From Candidatus Aminicenantota bacterium (lineage in GTDB: Bacteria > Acidobacteriota > Aminicenantia > JAMOAD01): a DNA stretch of 5,800 bases. Below the pieces are notes generated by a model, which was not told the DNA's origin, made no database searches, and was given only the letters and a program-made list of their open reading frames with translations. How positions within the stretch are numbered: the stretch's first letter is position 1; each line of letters starts with the position of its first letter. Location of the stretch: contig JALXDT010000177.1 of assembly GCA_027070475.1 (NCBI GenBank), positions 1 through 5,800 on the forward strand, read 5' to 3'. This document shows, in pieces, positions 1 through 5,800 of this stretch. A program made the position numbers and the translations under genes.

Positions 1-452
1 TTACCATACTTTATCTTACTTTGTATTGTTGTTAATATTTCTTTTGCCTGAATCATCAAATCCTTGTTTATCCCTTTTACAATATCACCAGGTTGCAGGT
101 ACTTATCTGAATTTCCAGGTGTGATTGTTATTGCTTTCTCCCCCATAAAATTTAAGGTAGAAATTTCAAATTTAGAATCTACAGGAATCCTATACTTCTT
201 TTTAACATCCACTCGGATAACAACACCATCTTTTTCAAACTTTACACCCTTTGTCCAACCAACTCTGTAACCTCTCATGTATACCTGAGAATGATCTCTT
301 AAACCAACAACATTTCCAAATTTTACAAAAATCTTATAATCATTTGTAAAAAAGATTCTTTTGTCCGCAAGCCATAAAATAGCCGAAAGAATCATTATAA
401 AACTAAAAAATATAACAACGCCCGATATAAAACTCATCTTTTTATATTTCAT
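1..452 (-). CDS. mlaD: MlaD-type MCE-domain lipid transport protein (C-terminus cut by window edge)
   Basis: This is the periplasmic, membrane-anchored substrate-binding subunit of an MlaFED-type ABC transporter. In the family, MCE domains form a hexameric ring that passes phospholipids between the permease and the periplasm. The 150 residues visible begin with a short basic stretch (MKYKK) and one hydrophobic segment (about residues 8-29), a signal anchor. The MCE domain follows (about 38-127): a VYMRGYRVGWTKGV segment (57-70) matches the usual 'V..xGxxVGxV' signature, then FMGEKAITI (102-110) and LQPGDIVKG (119-127), both typical. From residue 131 an amphipathic helical segment starts and runs off the window. 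Family members usually continue for another 100-250 residues of helix. The ATG at 450-452 is chosen because AGGAG lies 6 bases upstream. A second ATG five codons in (435-437) is less well placed. The gene overlaps the end of the ATPase gene by 11 bases. The family call is firm; the lipid substrate is inferred. Confidence 0.93.
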   Translation of the reverse strand, partial: MKYKKMSFISGVVIFFSFIMILSAILWLADKRIFFTNDYKIFVKFGNVVGLRDHSQVYMRGYRVGWTKGVKFEKDGVVIRVDVKKKYRIPVDSKFEISTLNFMGEKAITITPGNSDKYLQPGDIVKGINKDLMIQAKEILTTIQSKIKYG

Positions 453-1173
453 ATGTATCTCCTATTGAATATAAATATTCCAGGGTTTCATCTGAAATTT
501 CCTCTTTTTTCCCGACAAAGAAAACTTTTCCATCCTTCAAAAGAGCCACTCTATCTGAAACATTTTCCATCAATTCTATATCATGGGTAACAATTATAGA
601 TGTTGTGGAAATTTTTTCTTTAAGAACCTTAATAAGGTTGCTAACAAGTTCTGCATTCTTCTTGTCAAGACCAGTTGTTGGCTCATCATAAAATATGTAC
701 TTTGGTTCTTTTATCATTGCCCGTGCTATTGCAACTCTCTTTTTCATCCCTCCGCTTAGCTCTTCCGGATATTTGTCAAGAACATCTTTGGTCAATCCAA
801 CAAAAGAAAGAGCCTCTATTATTTTATTTTCAATTTCCTCTTCCTGCATTCTCTTATGCATTCTCAAAAAAAGAGCTAAATTTTCTCTAACATCAAGAAA
901 ATCAAAAAGAGCGCTATTTTGAAAAACATAGGCTATCTTTTTCCTGAAATTTTCCAATTCCCTTTTATTGTATTCTCTGATATTTTCATCATCAAAATAG
1001 ATTTCTCCTGCATCAGGTTCCATCAAGCGTATCATACTCTTAATCATAACTGTTTTACCCTGACCGCTTGGCCCCAAAATCACAATTGTCTCATTATCAA
1101 AAATATCAATATCAATACCTTTTAAAACTTCTTTATCTTCAAATCTCTTTTTTAATCCTCTAACCTTAATCAT
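442..1173 (-). CDS. mlaF: MlaF-type ABC transporter ATP-binding protein
   Basis: This is the cytoplasmic ATPase that drives lipid movement through the MlaE permease. It is a single nucleotide-binding domain of 243 residues with all motifs intact: Walker A GPSGQGKT (34-41), Q-loop around VFQNSALFD (83-91), signature LSGGM (139-143), Walker B YIFYDEP with catalytic E164, D-loop GLD (168-170) and switch H197. The Q-loop context FQ.SALFD and the signature LSGGMKKRVAIARA are characteristic of the Mla/Mkl/Ttg2A subgroup rather than of generic importers. The protein ends soon after the nucleotide-binding fold. E. coli MlaF is somewhat longer, with a C-terminal extension that reaches across the dimer, so that tail is probably absent or reduced here. 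No MlaB (STAS) partner is seen. The gene starts with ATG in an ATGA overlap with the permease gene; GGAG lies 10 bases upstream. It sits between the permease and MCE genes, the usual order. Confidence 0.95.
   Translation of the reverse strand: MIKVRGLKKRFEDKEVLKGIDIDIFDNETIVILGPSGQGKTVMIKSMIRLMEPDAGEIYFDDENIREYNKRELENFRKKIAYVFQNSALFDFLDVRENLALFLRMHKRMQEEEIENKIIEALSFVGLTKDVLDKYPEELSGGMKKRVAIARAMIKEPKYIFYDEPTTGLDKKNAELVSNLIKVLKEKISTTSIIVTHDIELMENVSDRVALLKDGKVFFVGKKEEISDETLEYLYSIGDTYEI
459..463 (-). promoter_or_regulatory. Ribosome binding site of mlaD, inside the mlaF coding region
   Basis: On the minus strand AGGAG is followed by six bases and then the ATG at 450-452. It lies within the last codons of the ATPase gene and decides the mlaD start. 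It is a strong Shine-Dalgarno match at good spacing, so mlaD can be initiated independently as well as by coupling to the upstream gene. Confidence 0.8.
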
Positions 1174-1952
1174 AGCAACAATTCTCCAAGATAATAATCA
1201 AAAATAACAATCATTATAGCTGATACCACAACAGCGAGAGTTGAAGATTCTCCGACTCCCTTGGCTCCTCCTTTTGTCTTTAAACCAAAATAGCTACCAA
1301 TTAATGAAATAAAAAAGCCGTAAACAGCTGGCTTAATTATGCACCCGAAGATGATTTCAAAACTCTTATAATCCATCTTTAATCCATTTACAAACTCATG
1401 GGCTGTAACCCATTGGCTTATAGCGGTTGAAACAAAAAAGGAGCTAAATATTGCCAAAAAGTTTGCAAAAATTGTTATTACAGGAAGCATTACAAGCCCT
1501 GCTATAACTCTTGGCATAACAAGAAAACCAACAGGATCTAAAGACATGGTTTCAAGCGCCTCTATCTGTTCGGAGATTCTCATACTCCCTATTTCCGCAG
1601 CAAGAGAGGCTCCCAATTTTCCTGCAAGAACAAGAGCCAAAATTACTGGAGAAAGTTCAATAACAGTACTTTTAAATATTACATTAACTGTTACATATCT
1701 TGGTATTAAACCAGAAGATTGATATGTTCCCTGTACTGTGGAACCCAGTCCTACGAAAATTGATATTATTGCTGCAATGGGTAGAGTTTTCGCTGAAAAA
1801 TTATAGAGCTGTTCTACCAGTTGTCTTCTATAAAACCAGATCTTTGGAATAGCTGCAAGTGATTCTATGAAAAGAATAAAAATCTCATAGATTGTAGTAA
1901 AAAAATTAATTCCTTTTTCTCCTAAATTTTCAAAATATTCTCTGTCAAGCAC
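1170..1952 (-). CDS. mlaE: MlaE-type ABC transporter permease
   Basis: This is the inner-membrane permease of the MCE transporter, expected to work as a dimer with two ATPase subunits under a ring of MlaD. At 260 residues it has the normal family length. It begins with an amphipathic interfacial segment (about 1-45), followed by several hydrophobic segments (about 54-75, 99-118, 141-178, 198-224, 237-258). The family hallmark is the cytoplasmic coupling region AEIGSMRISEQIEALE (119-134), then MSLDPVGFLVMPRVIA (136-151). The late GAKGVGESST (229-238) is also typical. No STAS domain is fused to it. The start codon is GTG at 1950-1952, overlapping the regulator's stop by 8 bases; AGGA lies 8 bases upstream and no better start is seen. 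It overlaps the ATPase gene by 4 bases. Identification as an MlaE-family permease is firm. The phospholipid substrate and direction of transport cannot be read from sequence. Confidence 0.95.
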   Translation of the reverse strand: MLDREYFENLGEKGINFFTTIYEIFILFIESLAAIPKIWFYRRQLVEQLYNFSAKTLPIAAIISIFVGLGSTVQGTYQSSGLIPRYVTVNVIFKSTVIELSPVILALVLAGKLGASLAAEIGSMRISEQIEALETMSLDPVGFLVMPRVIAGLVMLPVITIFANFLAIFSSFFVSTAISQWVTAHEFVNGLKMDYKSFEIIFGCIIKPAVYGFFISLIGSYFGLKTKGGAKGVGESSTLAVVVSAIMIVIFDYYLGELLL

Positions 1953-2529
1953 TCTCTTCTTCCTTTATTATGGATTTTATGGATTCAATTAATTCTTTTC
2001 CTCTTTCCAAAAGAGAAAAGGAATAATTTTCAGTTCTCCAGCTTACAACCAAAAGCATAATAGATCCTGCTATCATTTTCGTTATATGGTTGGGATGAAT
2101 TTTTTTTATAATTCCTTTTTCCTGAGCTCTTCTAATCAAAGACACTATTAAAATTTCTCTCTCTTTCATAATTTTTGTTATGTTTTTTTTAATAGTAGGT
2201 GAATAGGAAAAGGCATCAAGTGAAAATATGACAGCGGTTATTTCTCTGTTTTTTTCATAATATTCAAGTTGTGAGGTTAATATTTCTTCTATTTTTAAAA
2301 GCTCGTCTTCAGTATCACTGTATTTTTCAGTTATACTTTTGTGTATTGATATTATCTTTGTGAATATTTCATTTATAAGATTTTCTTTGCTTTTAAAATA
2401 TCTGTACACAGCTGGTTCTGTTATTCCGACCAATTCTCCAACCCTTTTCATAGAGAGAGCAGAAAACCCCTCCTCATCTATGATTTTAATTGCGGTTTCA
2501 AGAATTTTTTCCTTTTTACTCACATTCAT
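1945..2529 (-). CDS. TetR/AcrR-family transcriptional repressor of the mla operon
   Basis: This is a DNA-binding regulator of 194 residues, the usual TetR-family size. The N-terminal helix-turn-helix domain spans about residues 5-52: ILETAIKIIDEEGFSALSM, then the HTH proper RVGELVGITEPAVYRYF (29-45), ending with KSKENLI (46-52). The AVYRYF.SKE.L recognition-helix pattern is diagnostic of the family. The rest (about 53-194) is helical and corresponds to the variable ligand-binding and dimer domain, so the inducer cannot be predicted. The ATG start at 2527-2529 has a modest AGGA 10 bases upstream. It is the first gene of the operon and overlaps the permease start by 8 bases. A palindrome covering the predicted transcription start 18 bases upstream of the gene suggests that it represses itself and the whole mla operon. 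Given its cotranscribed targets, a fatty-acid, phospholipid or other hydrophobic ligand is plausible, but that is inference. Confidence 0.95.
   Translation of the reverse strand: MNVSKKEKILETAIKIIDEEGFSALSMKRVGELVGITEPAVYRYFKSKENLINEIFTKIISIHKSITEKYSDTEDELLKIEEILTSQLEYYEKNREITAVIFSLDAFSYSPTIKKNITKIMKEREILIVSLIRRAQEKGIIKKIHPNHITKMIAGSIMLLVVSWRTENYSFSLLERGKELIESIKSIIKEEESA
1961..1964 (-). promoter_or_regulatory. Ribosome binding site deciding the GTG start of mlaE
   Basis: The minus strand reads AAAGGAAGAAGAGA and then GTG at 1950-1952, so AGGA sits 8 bases before the start codon. It lies inside the 3' end of the regulator gene. It supports a GTG start and an 8-base overlap (GTGCTTGA) between the two genes, which suggests translational coupling. 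Confidence 0.7.
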
Positions 2530-2547
2530 CTTTTTTAATTCCTAAAG

Positions 2548-2565
2548 TTAGTTAGTGCTAACTAA
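2548..2565. promoter_or_regulatory. Palindromic operator, probable TetR-protein binding site
   Basis: TTAGTTAG and CTAACTAA are perfect 8-base inverted arms separated by TG. The site starts two bases after the -10 box of the leftward promoter and covers the expected transcription start. Size, symmetry and place fit an autoregulatory TetR-family operator. That the neighbouring repressor binds it is inferred. Confidence 0.82.
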
Positions 2566-2567
2566 TT

Positions 2568-2596
2568 ATTTTACAATTAAAAACAACCGAAGTCAA
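2568..2596 (-). promoter_or_regulatory. Sigma-70-type promoter of the tetR-mlaEFD operon
   Basis: On the minus strand the -35 box is TTGACT (2591-2596) and the -10 box is TAAAAT (2568-2573), with the optimal 17-base spacer. Each box differs from consensus at one base. Transcription should begin near 2561, inside the palindrome, giving a leader of about 30 bases before the regulator's ATG. The bases further upstream are rich in A and T tracts, which could add UP-element strength. Confidence 0.82.
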
Positions 2597-2710
2597 CCCC
2601 CTTTTTTTCGTTGAAGTTACAATTTAAAAAAGACATATATTGTTACAATAAATTATGTCACATATATGAGAAAGTAAGAAAGAAGGATAAGTTTTATTTT
2701 AATAAAAACA

Positions 2711-2720
2711 TAGTTAGCAC
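2711..2720 (+). promoter_or_regulatory. Possible second (half) operator
   Basis: TAGTTAGCAC is identical to ten consecutive bases of the main operator read on its minus strand: seven bases of one arm, the central CA and the first base of the other arm. The rest of the second arm is not conserved (2 of 8 matches). It lies 56 bases upstream of the -35 box of the rightward gene. It may be a weak or degenerate binding site for the same repressor, or a chance match. Confidence 0.35.
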
Positions 2721-2776
2721 ACCTTCGAAAATATATATAGAAAGGGGTAAAATAAAGAAATTCAATATTCAATGTT

Positions 2777-2804
2777 TTGACATTTTTTCGAGAGTGTATA
2801 TAAT
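2777..2804 (+). promoter_or_regulatory. Consensus sigma-70 promoter of the glycoside-hydrolase-like gene
   Basis: TTGACA (2777-2782) and TATAAT (2799-2804) match the bacterial consensus exactly, with a 16-base spacer, one short of the optimum. Transcription should start near 2811, leaving a leader of about 27 bases before the ATG at 2838. No palindrome overlaps this promoter. Confidence 0.8.
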
Positions 2805-2823
2805 TAATCATATTAAATTATTA

Positions 2824-2840
2824 ATGAGAGGTTTATAATG
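2824..2840 (+). promoter_or_regulatory. Translation start region with Shine-Dalgarno and overlapping four-codon mini-frame
   Basis: GAGAGG (2826-2831) lies six bases before the chosen ATG (2838-2840) and decides that start. An earlier ATG at 2824 opens a frame of four codons (MRGL) whose TAA overlaps the real ATG as TAATG. That mini-frame has no ribosome binding site of its own and is probably incidental. Confidence 0.6.
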
Positions 2841-5800
2841 AGGAAAAGGACTGTCTATTCTTTGTTTTTTTTATTTCTTTTTGCCACTCTTTTTTCAGAA
2901 GGAATTCAAAAAAGCTGGGATAACCTTAAATATGGGAATCACAGAGCTGTTGTTTTTGTTTCAAAAAAATCCGATGCTGTTCTGGCTAAGATAGAGTGGA
3001 GGAGAAGGGATAAAAATCCTGAGAATAAAGAAATAATATTAGTTGATTCTTTGACAGGAAAAAGGATAAATGAGATCGTAAGGGTTAATATTAATCCTGT
3101 CTTCGGAGAAATTATTTTTAAGCATCAATCGGTTCCGGCAAAATACTATGTTTACTATTTACCCTATAGATACAGAGGTTCAAAAAATTATCCTAAAACA
3201 GAGTATTTAAAAAACAAAAAAATAGTTATGACTGAATGGTTTAAAAAGTACTCAAGTTTGAGTGTGAACGAAATCAAGAAGCTACCCAGGGCAAAGTTTT
3301 TATCTTTAGAATCATCCGATTCTTTTAACGAATTCACAGAGATGGAAAAAATAGCTTCTCCGAAAGAAATTAAAGATCTAATTGTGAAATATAGGAATAA
3401 ATCATATCTTCTTTTTCCTGAGAAGAGAGAGAATATAATAAGAATGTTTGATACCATTCCATACAGATGGGTTAAGAAAGGACCTTCTGAGATAATCTCT
3501 CTTAAATCTATGAAAGGTGAATATCTTACATTTCAGATCGGAGTTTTCCCCTTTTCAAAGGATTTAACCAATATTAAAGTCAAGTTTTCACCTTTAAAGG
3601 GGAATTCCGGCACAATACCTTCCGAAAGAATCACCTGTTTTAATACAGAGGGAATAAATCTTGAAGGGAAAAAGTTTTATAAGAGAGTTTATGTAAAAAA
3701 AGGAAAGGTATTACCCCTATGGTTTGGAATAGATCTGAATAAAAGCATTAAAGAGGGAGTTTATACAGGATTTATTAAAATTAAACCTTTTAATGCTGAA
3801 GAACAAAAGGTGAAGATAAATCTTTCTGTTATGAATAAAGAGATAAAAAACAGAGGAGATGATGAACCATTTAAACTTACAAGATTAAGATGGTTAAATT
3901 CTACTCTGGGAGAAGACAATAAGCCCGTAAAACCTTTTACTCCTGTTAAATTAGATGGTAACAAAATTAAAATTTTAGGAAGAGAGATAAAAATAGGAAG
4001 AAATGGATTTCCGGTCTCAATAAAAAGCTATTTTGATGATACTTTAACCAAAATAAATAAAAAGGGAGAGGAGCTTTTAAAAGAGCCCGTTGTTTTAGCT
4101 GTTGTAAAAAATAAAAATTACAAGATTAAGTTTGGTAAACTTTTCTGGACTAAAAAGGAGGCTGGTTTTGTAGAATGGAAAGTTTTGGGTAAAAGCGATT
4201 CTTTTGAAATGGAAATTTACGGAAGAGCTGAGTACGATGGTTTTGTTGGTTATAAAGTCAAAATAAGAGGGATTAAAGATTCTGATATTGAAGATATTTT
4301 CCTTGAATTACCCTTTGAAAAAGATAGAGCTAAATATATGATGGGTTTGGGTTTTAAAGGAGGAATAATTCCTGAAAATTTTTCGTGGAAGTGGAATAAA
4401 GAGAAAAATCAGGATTCTGTATGGATAGGTGATGTTAATGCGGGAGTTCAAATCTCCGTAAGAGGTAAAAACTATATAAGACCTTTAAATACAAACTTTT
4501 ACCATATGAAGCCTCTTAATATGCCGATTTCCTGGTTTAATTCGAGAAAGGGAGGCTTTTTTCTCAAAAGGACGGAAAATAGTGTCAGAGCAAGATTTTA
4601 CAGTGGAAAAAGAAGGCTTGATAAAGGGCAAACCCTACATTTTTACTTTTCCCTTTTGATTACTCCGTTTAAAACAATAAACACAAAACAGCACTGGAAA
4701 AACAGATACTTTCATTCCTTTAAACCACTTGAAGAGATAAAAAAGACCGGAGCAAATATTGTCAATGTTCATCATGCGACAGAAATAAATCCATTTATAA
4801 ATTATCCTTTCTTAAGACCTAAAAAGATGAAAGCTTACATAGATAAGGCTCACAAAATGGGAATGAAGGTTAAGATTTATTATACTGTAAGAGAACTTTC
4901 AAATCATTCCCCTGAAATTTTTGCTCTTAAATCTTTTGGAGATGAAATATTTTCTCCCGGCAAGGGAGGAGGTCCCTCATGGTTGGTTGAACATTTCGGA
5001 GATAACTATATTGCCGGCTGGTATGTTCCAAAGTATGAGGATGCTGCAATCATAAACAATGGAGTTTCAAGATGGCATAATTATTATATTGAGGGATTGA
5101 ATTGGCTTGTAAAAAATGTGGGAATAGACGGACTTTATATTGATGATATTGCGTTTGACAGAAGTATTATGAAAAGAATAAAAAGGGTGTTTGAATTAAA
5201 TGGCAAAGAGGCAATAATTGATGTTCATTCCGCAAATCAATACAATCCGCGTGATGGTTTTGCAAGCAGTGCAAATTTGTATCTTGAACACTTCCCGTAT
5301 ATAAACAGATTATGGTTCGGAGAATACTTTAACTATGATTCAAAACCTGATTACTGGCTTATAGAAATTTCGGGAATACCATTCGGACTGATGGGGGAGA
5401 TGCTTCAGGGAGGAGGAAATCCTTACCGTGGAATGATTTATGGAATGACAGCAAGACTTCCCTGGGCAGGAGATCCGAGACCCCTCTGGAAGGTGTGGAA
5501 TAATTTCGGAATAGACGATAGTGAGATGATAGGTTATTGGTCAAAAAAATGTCCTGTAAAAACAGATAATAAGGATGTATTGGCAACAGTTTATAAAAAA
5601 GAAAACAGAACTATGATTGCCCTTGCGAGCTGGAGTGATAATGAACTTAATGTAAAACTTAAAATTAATTGGAAAGCTCTGGAAATAAAAAAGGAGAAAG
5701 CTACAATTTATGCTCCTTCGATAAAAAATTTCCAAAAGGAGAGATATTTTAAGATAGGGGAGCCAATTCCAATAGAGCCCAAAAAGGGGTGGATTTTAAT
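2838..5800 (+). CDS. Exported DUF6067 / GH123-like putative glycoside hydrolase (C-terminus cut by window edge)
   Basis: One uninterrupted frame of 987 codons runs to the window end. It starts with a signal peptide (MRKR, a hydrophobic core to about residue 19, likely cut near S20); there is no lipobox cysteine, so the product is probably periplasmic or secreted. Domains, from memory of the family: an N-terminal region (about 23-220); a GH123-N-like beta domain with MKGEYLTFQIGVF (225-237), LWFG (294-297) and GVYTG (307-311); the family motif RLRWLNSTLGEDN (349-361); a mutarotase-like beta domain (about 370-630); a TIM-barrel-like region with NVHHATEINP (643-652), VKIYYTVREL (678-687), GIDGLYIDDIAFDR (762-775), DVHSANQYNPRDG (795-807) and LWFGEYF (825-831); then a C-terminal beta domain (about 905 on). 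D769 and D770, and possibly E829 or E854, are candidate active-site residues. The last visible stretch, IPIEPKKGWIL, resembles a family end, so the stop is probably close. Arginine codons are AGA/AGG except CGT at R805 and R864. The family call is fairly firm; the glycan substrate is unknown. Confidence 0.88.
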   Translation, partial: MRKRTVYSLFFLFLFATLFSEGIQKSWDNLKYGNHRAVVFVSKKSDAVLAKIEWRRRDKNPENKEIILVDSLTGKRINEIVRVNINPVFGEIIFKHQSVPAKYYVYYLPYRYRGSKNYPKTEYLKNKKIVMTEWFKKYSSLSVNEIKKLPRAKFLSLESSDSFNEFTEMEKIASPKEIKDLIVKYRNKSYLLFPEKRENIIRMFDTIPYRWVKKGPSEIISLKSMKGEYLTFQIGVFPFSKDLTNIKVKFSPLKGNSGTIPSERITCFNTEGINLEGKKFYKRVYVKKGKVLPLWFGIDLNKSIKEGVYTGFIKIKPFNAEEQKVKINLSVMNKEIKNRGDDEPFKLTRLRWLNSTLGEDNKPVKPFTPVKLDGNKIKILGREIKIGRNGFPVSIKSYFDDTLTKINKKGEELLKEPVVLAVVKNKNYKIKFGKLFWTKKEAGFVEWKVLGKSDSFEMEIYGRAEYDGFVGYKVKIRGIKDSDIEDIFLELPFEKDRAKYMMGLGFKGGIIPENFSWKWNKEKNQDSVWIGDVNAGVQISVRGKNYIRPLNTNFYHMKPLNMPISWFNSRKGGFFLKRTENSVRARFYSGKRRLDKGQTLHFYFSLLITPFKTINTKQHWKNRYFHSFKPLEEIKKTGANIVNVHHATEINPFINYPFLRPKKMKAYIDKAHKMGMKVKIYYTVRELSNHSPEIFALKSFGDEIFSPGKGGGPSWLVEHFGDNYIAGWYVPKYEDAAIINNGVSRWHNYYIEGLNWLVKNVGIDGLYIDDIAFDRSIMKRIKRVFELNGKEAIIDVHSANQYNPRDGFASSANLYLEHFPYINRLWFGEYFNYDSKPDYWLIEISGIPFGLMGEMLQGGGNPYRGMIYGMTARLPWAGDPRPLWKVWNNFGIDDSEMIGYWSKKCPVKTDNKDVLATVYKKENRTMIALASWSDNELNVKLKINWKALEIKKEKATIYAPSIKNFQKERYFKIGEPIPIEPKKGWIL

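Larger units (their letters stand above)
2530..2837. other. Divergent intergenic control region
   Basis: About 308 bases separate the two divergent start codons. The left part holds the mla operon promoter and operator, and the right part the promoter and leader of the glycoside-hydrolase-like gene. The middle (about 2600-2770) is very AT-rich. It contains two GTTACAAT copies (2616 and 2642), an imperfect AT-only inverted repeat (about 2691-2709) and a 10-base copy of the operator core (2711-2720). A 75-codon open frame beginning with TTG at 2611 crosses this area, but nothing suggests that it is a gene. No RNA gene or riboswitch-like fold was recognised. Confidence 0.7.

Noticed and set aside
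64..270. Plus-strand frame opposite the left-edge gene
   Set aside because: The minus strand encodes a well-matched MCE domain here; the plus frame has no ribosome site or recognisable protein.
675..922. Open frames on the plus strand opposite the ATPase gene
   Set aside because: They are antisense shadows of a clear ABC ATPase with all motifs intact.
2691..2709. Imperfect inverted repeat GTTTTATTTT/AATAAAAAC considered as a terminator or operator
   Set aside because: The stem is almost all A-T with one unpaired base and lies between divergent promoters, where no terminator is needed. Such repeats are expected by chance in this composition.
2611..2838. Open frame of 75 codons in the divergent intergenic region, ending in TAATG at the next gene's start
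   Set aside because: It starts with TTG, has no ribosome site, is full of low-complexity AT-rich codons, matches no family, and contains the promoter of the next gene within it.
2838..2900. Lipoprotein signal for the large exported protein
   Set aside because: There is no cysteine after the hydrophobic stretch; the segment fits an ordinary signal peptide.
3188..3964. Minus-strand frames within the large plus-strand gene (3188-3457 and 3761-3964)
   Set aside because: They lie inside a continuous 987-codon frame with recognised family motifs and look like antisense shadows.
5359..5735. Minus-strand frames near the right edge (5359-5586, 5541-5735)
   Set aside because: They overlap each other and the conserved C-terminal half of the glycoside-hydrolase-like gene; no start signals or family features.
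1..5800. CRISPR array, insertion sequence, tRNA or rRNA
   Set aside because: No regularly spaced repeats, transposase-like frames, terminal repeats or conserved RNA motifs were seen on either strand.

Overview
This is an AT-rich window (roughly one third G+C by eye) from a Gram-negative-type (diderm) bacterium. Arginine is written almost only with AGA/AGG and isoleucine often with ATA. The diderm reading rests on genes for an MCE/Mla lipid transporter, which links inner and outer membranes. The lineage cannot be fixed from the sequence. It looks like one of the less-studied AT-rich diderm phyla rather than a proteobacterium, but that is an impression.

Layout: two divergent transcription units share a control region at about 2530-2837. 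Leftward (minus strand) runs a tight, overlapping operon: a TetR/AcrR-family repressor (1945-2529), an MlaE-type permease (1170-1952), an MlaF-type ATPase (442-1173) and an MlaD-type MCE substrate-binding protein (452 to the left edge, incomplete). The genes overlap by 8, 4 and 11 bases, so they are probably translated from one message. Rightward (plus strand) runs one very long gene (2838 to the right edge). It encodes an exported multidomain protein that I recognise as the DUF6067 / glycoside-hydrolase-123-like family. It is missing probably only its last few residues.

Regulation is unusually readable. The tetR-mla operon has a near-consensus sigma-70 promoter (TTGACT, 17 bases, TAAAAT). 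A palindrome, TTAGTTAG-TG-CTAACTAA, lies over the predicted transcription start, as expected for a self-repressing TetR operator. The divergent gene has a full-consensus promoter (TTGACA, 16 bases, TATAAT). A 10-base copy of the operator core (TAGTTAGCAC) lies upstream of it and may tie the two units together.

How the genes work together: MlaE and MlaF form the inner-membrane ABC transporter, MlaD is its periplasmic lipid-binding ring, and the TetR protein probably adjusts their level to a lipid-like or other hydrophobic signal. The divergent protein probably acts on glycans outside the cytoplasm. A functional link with lipid transport is not shown beyond the shared control region. I found no mobile element, CRISPR array, tRNA or rRNA, and no clear sign of an entirely new system.
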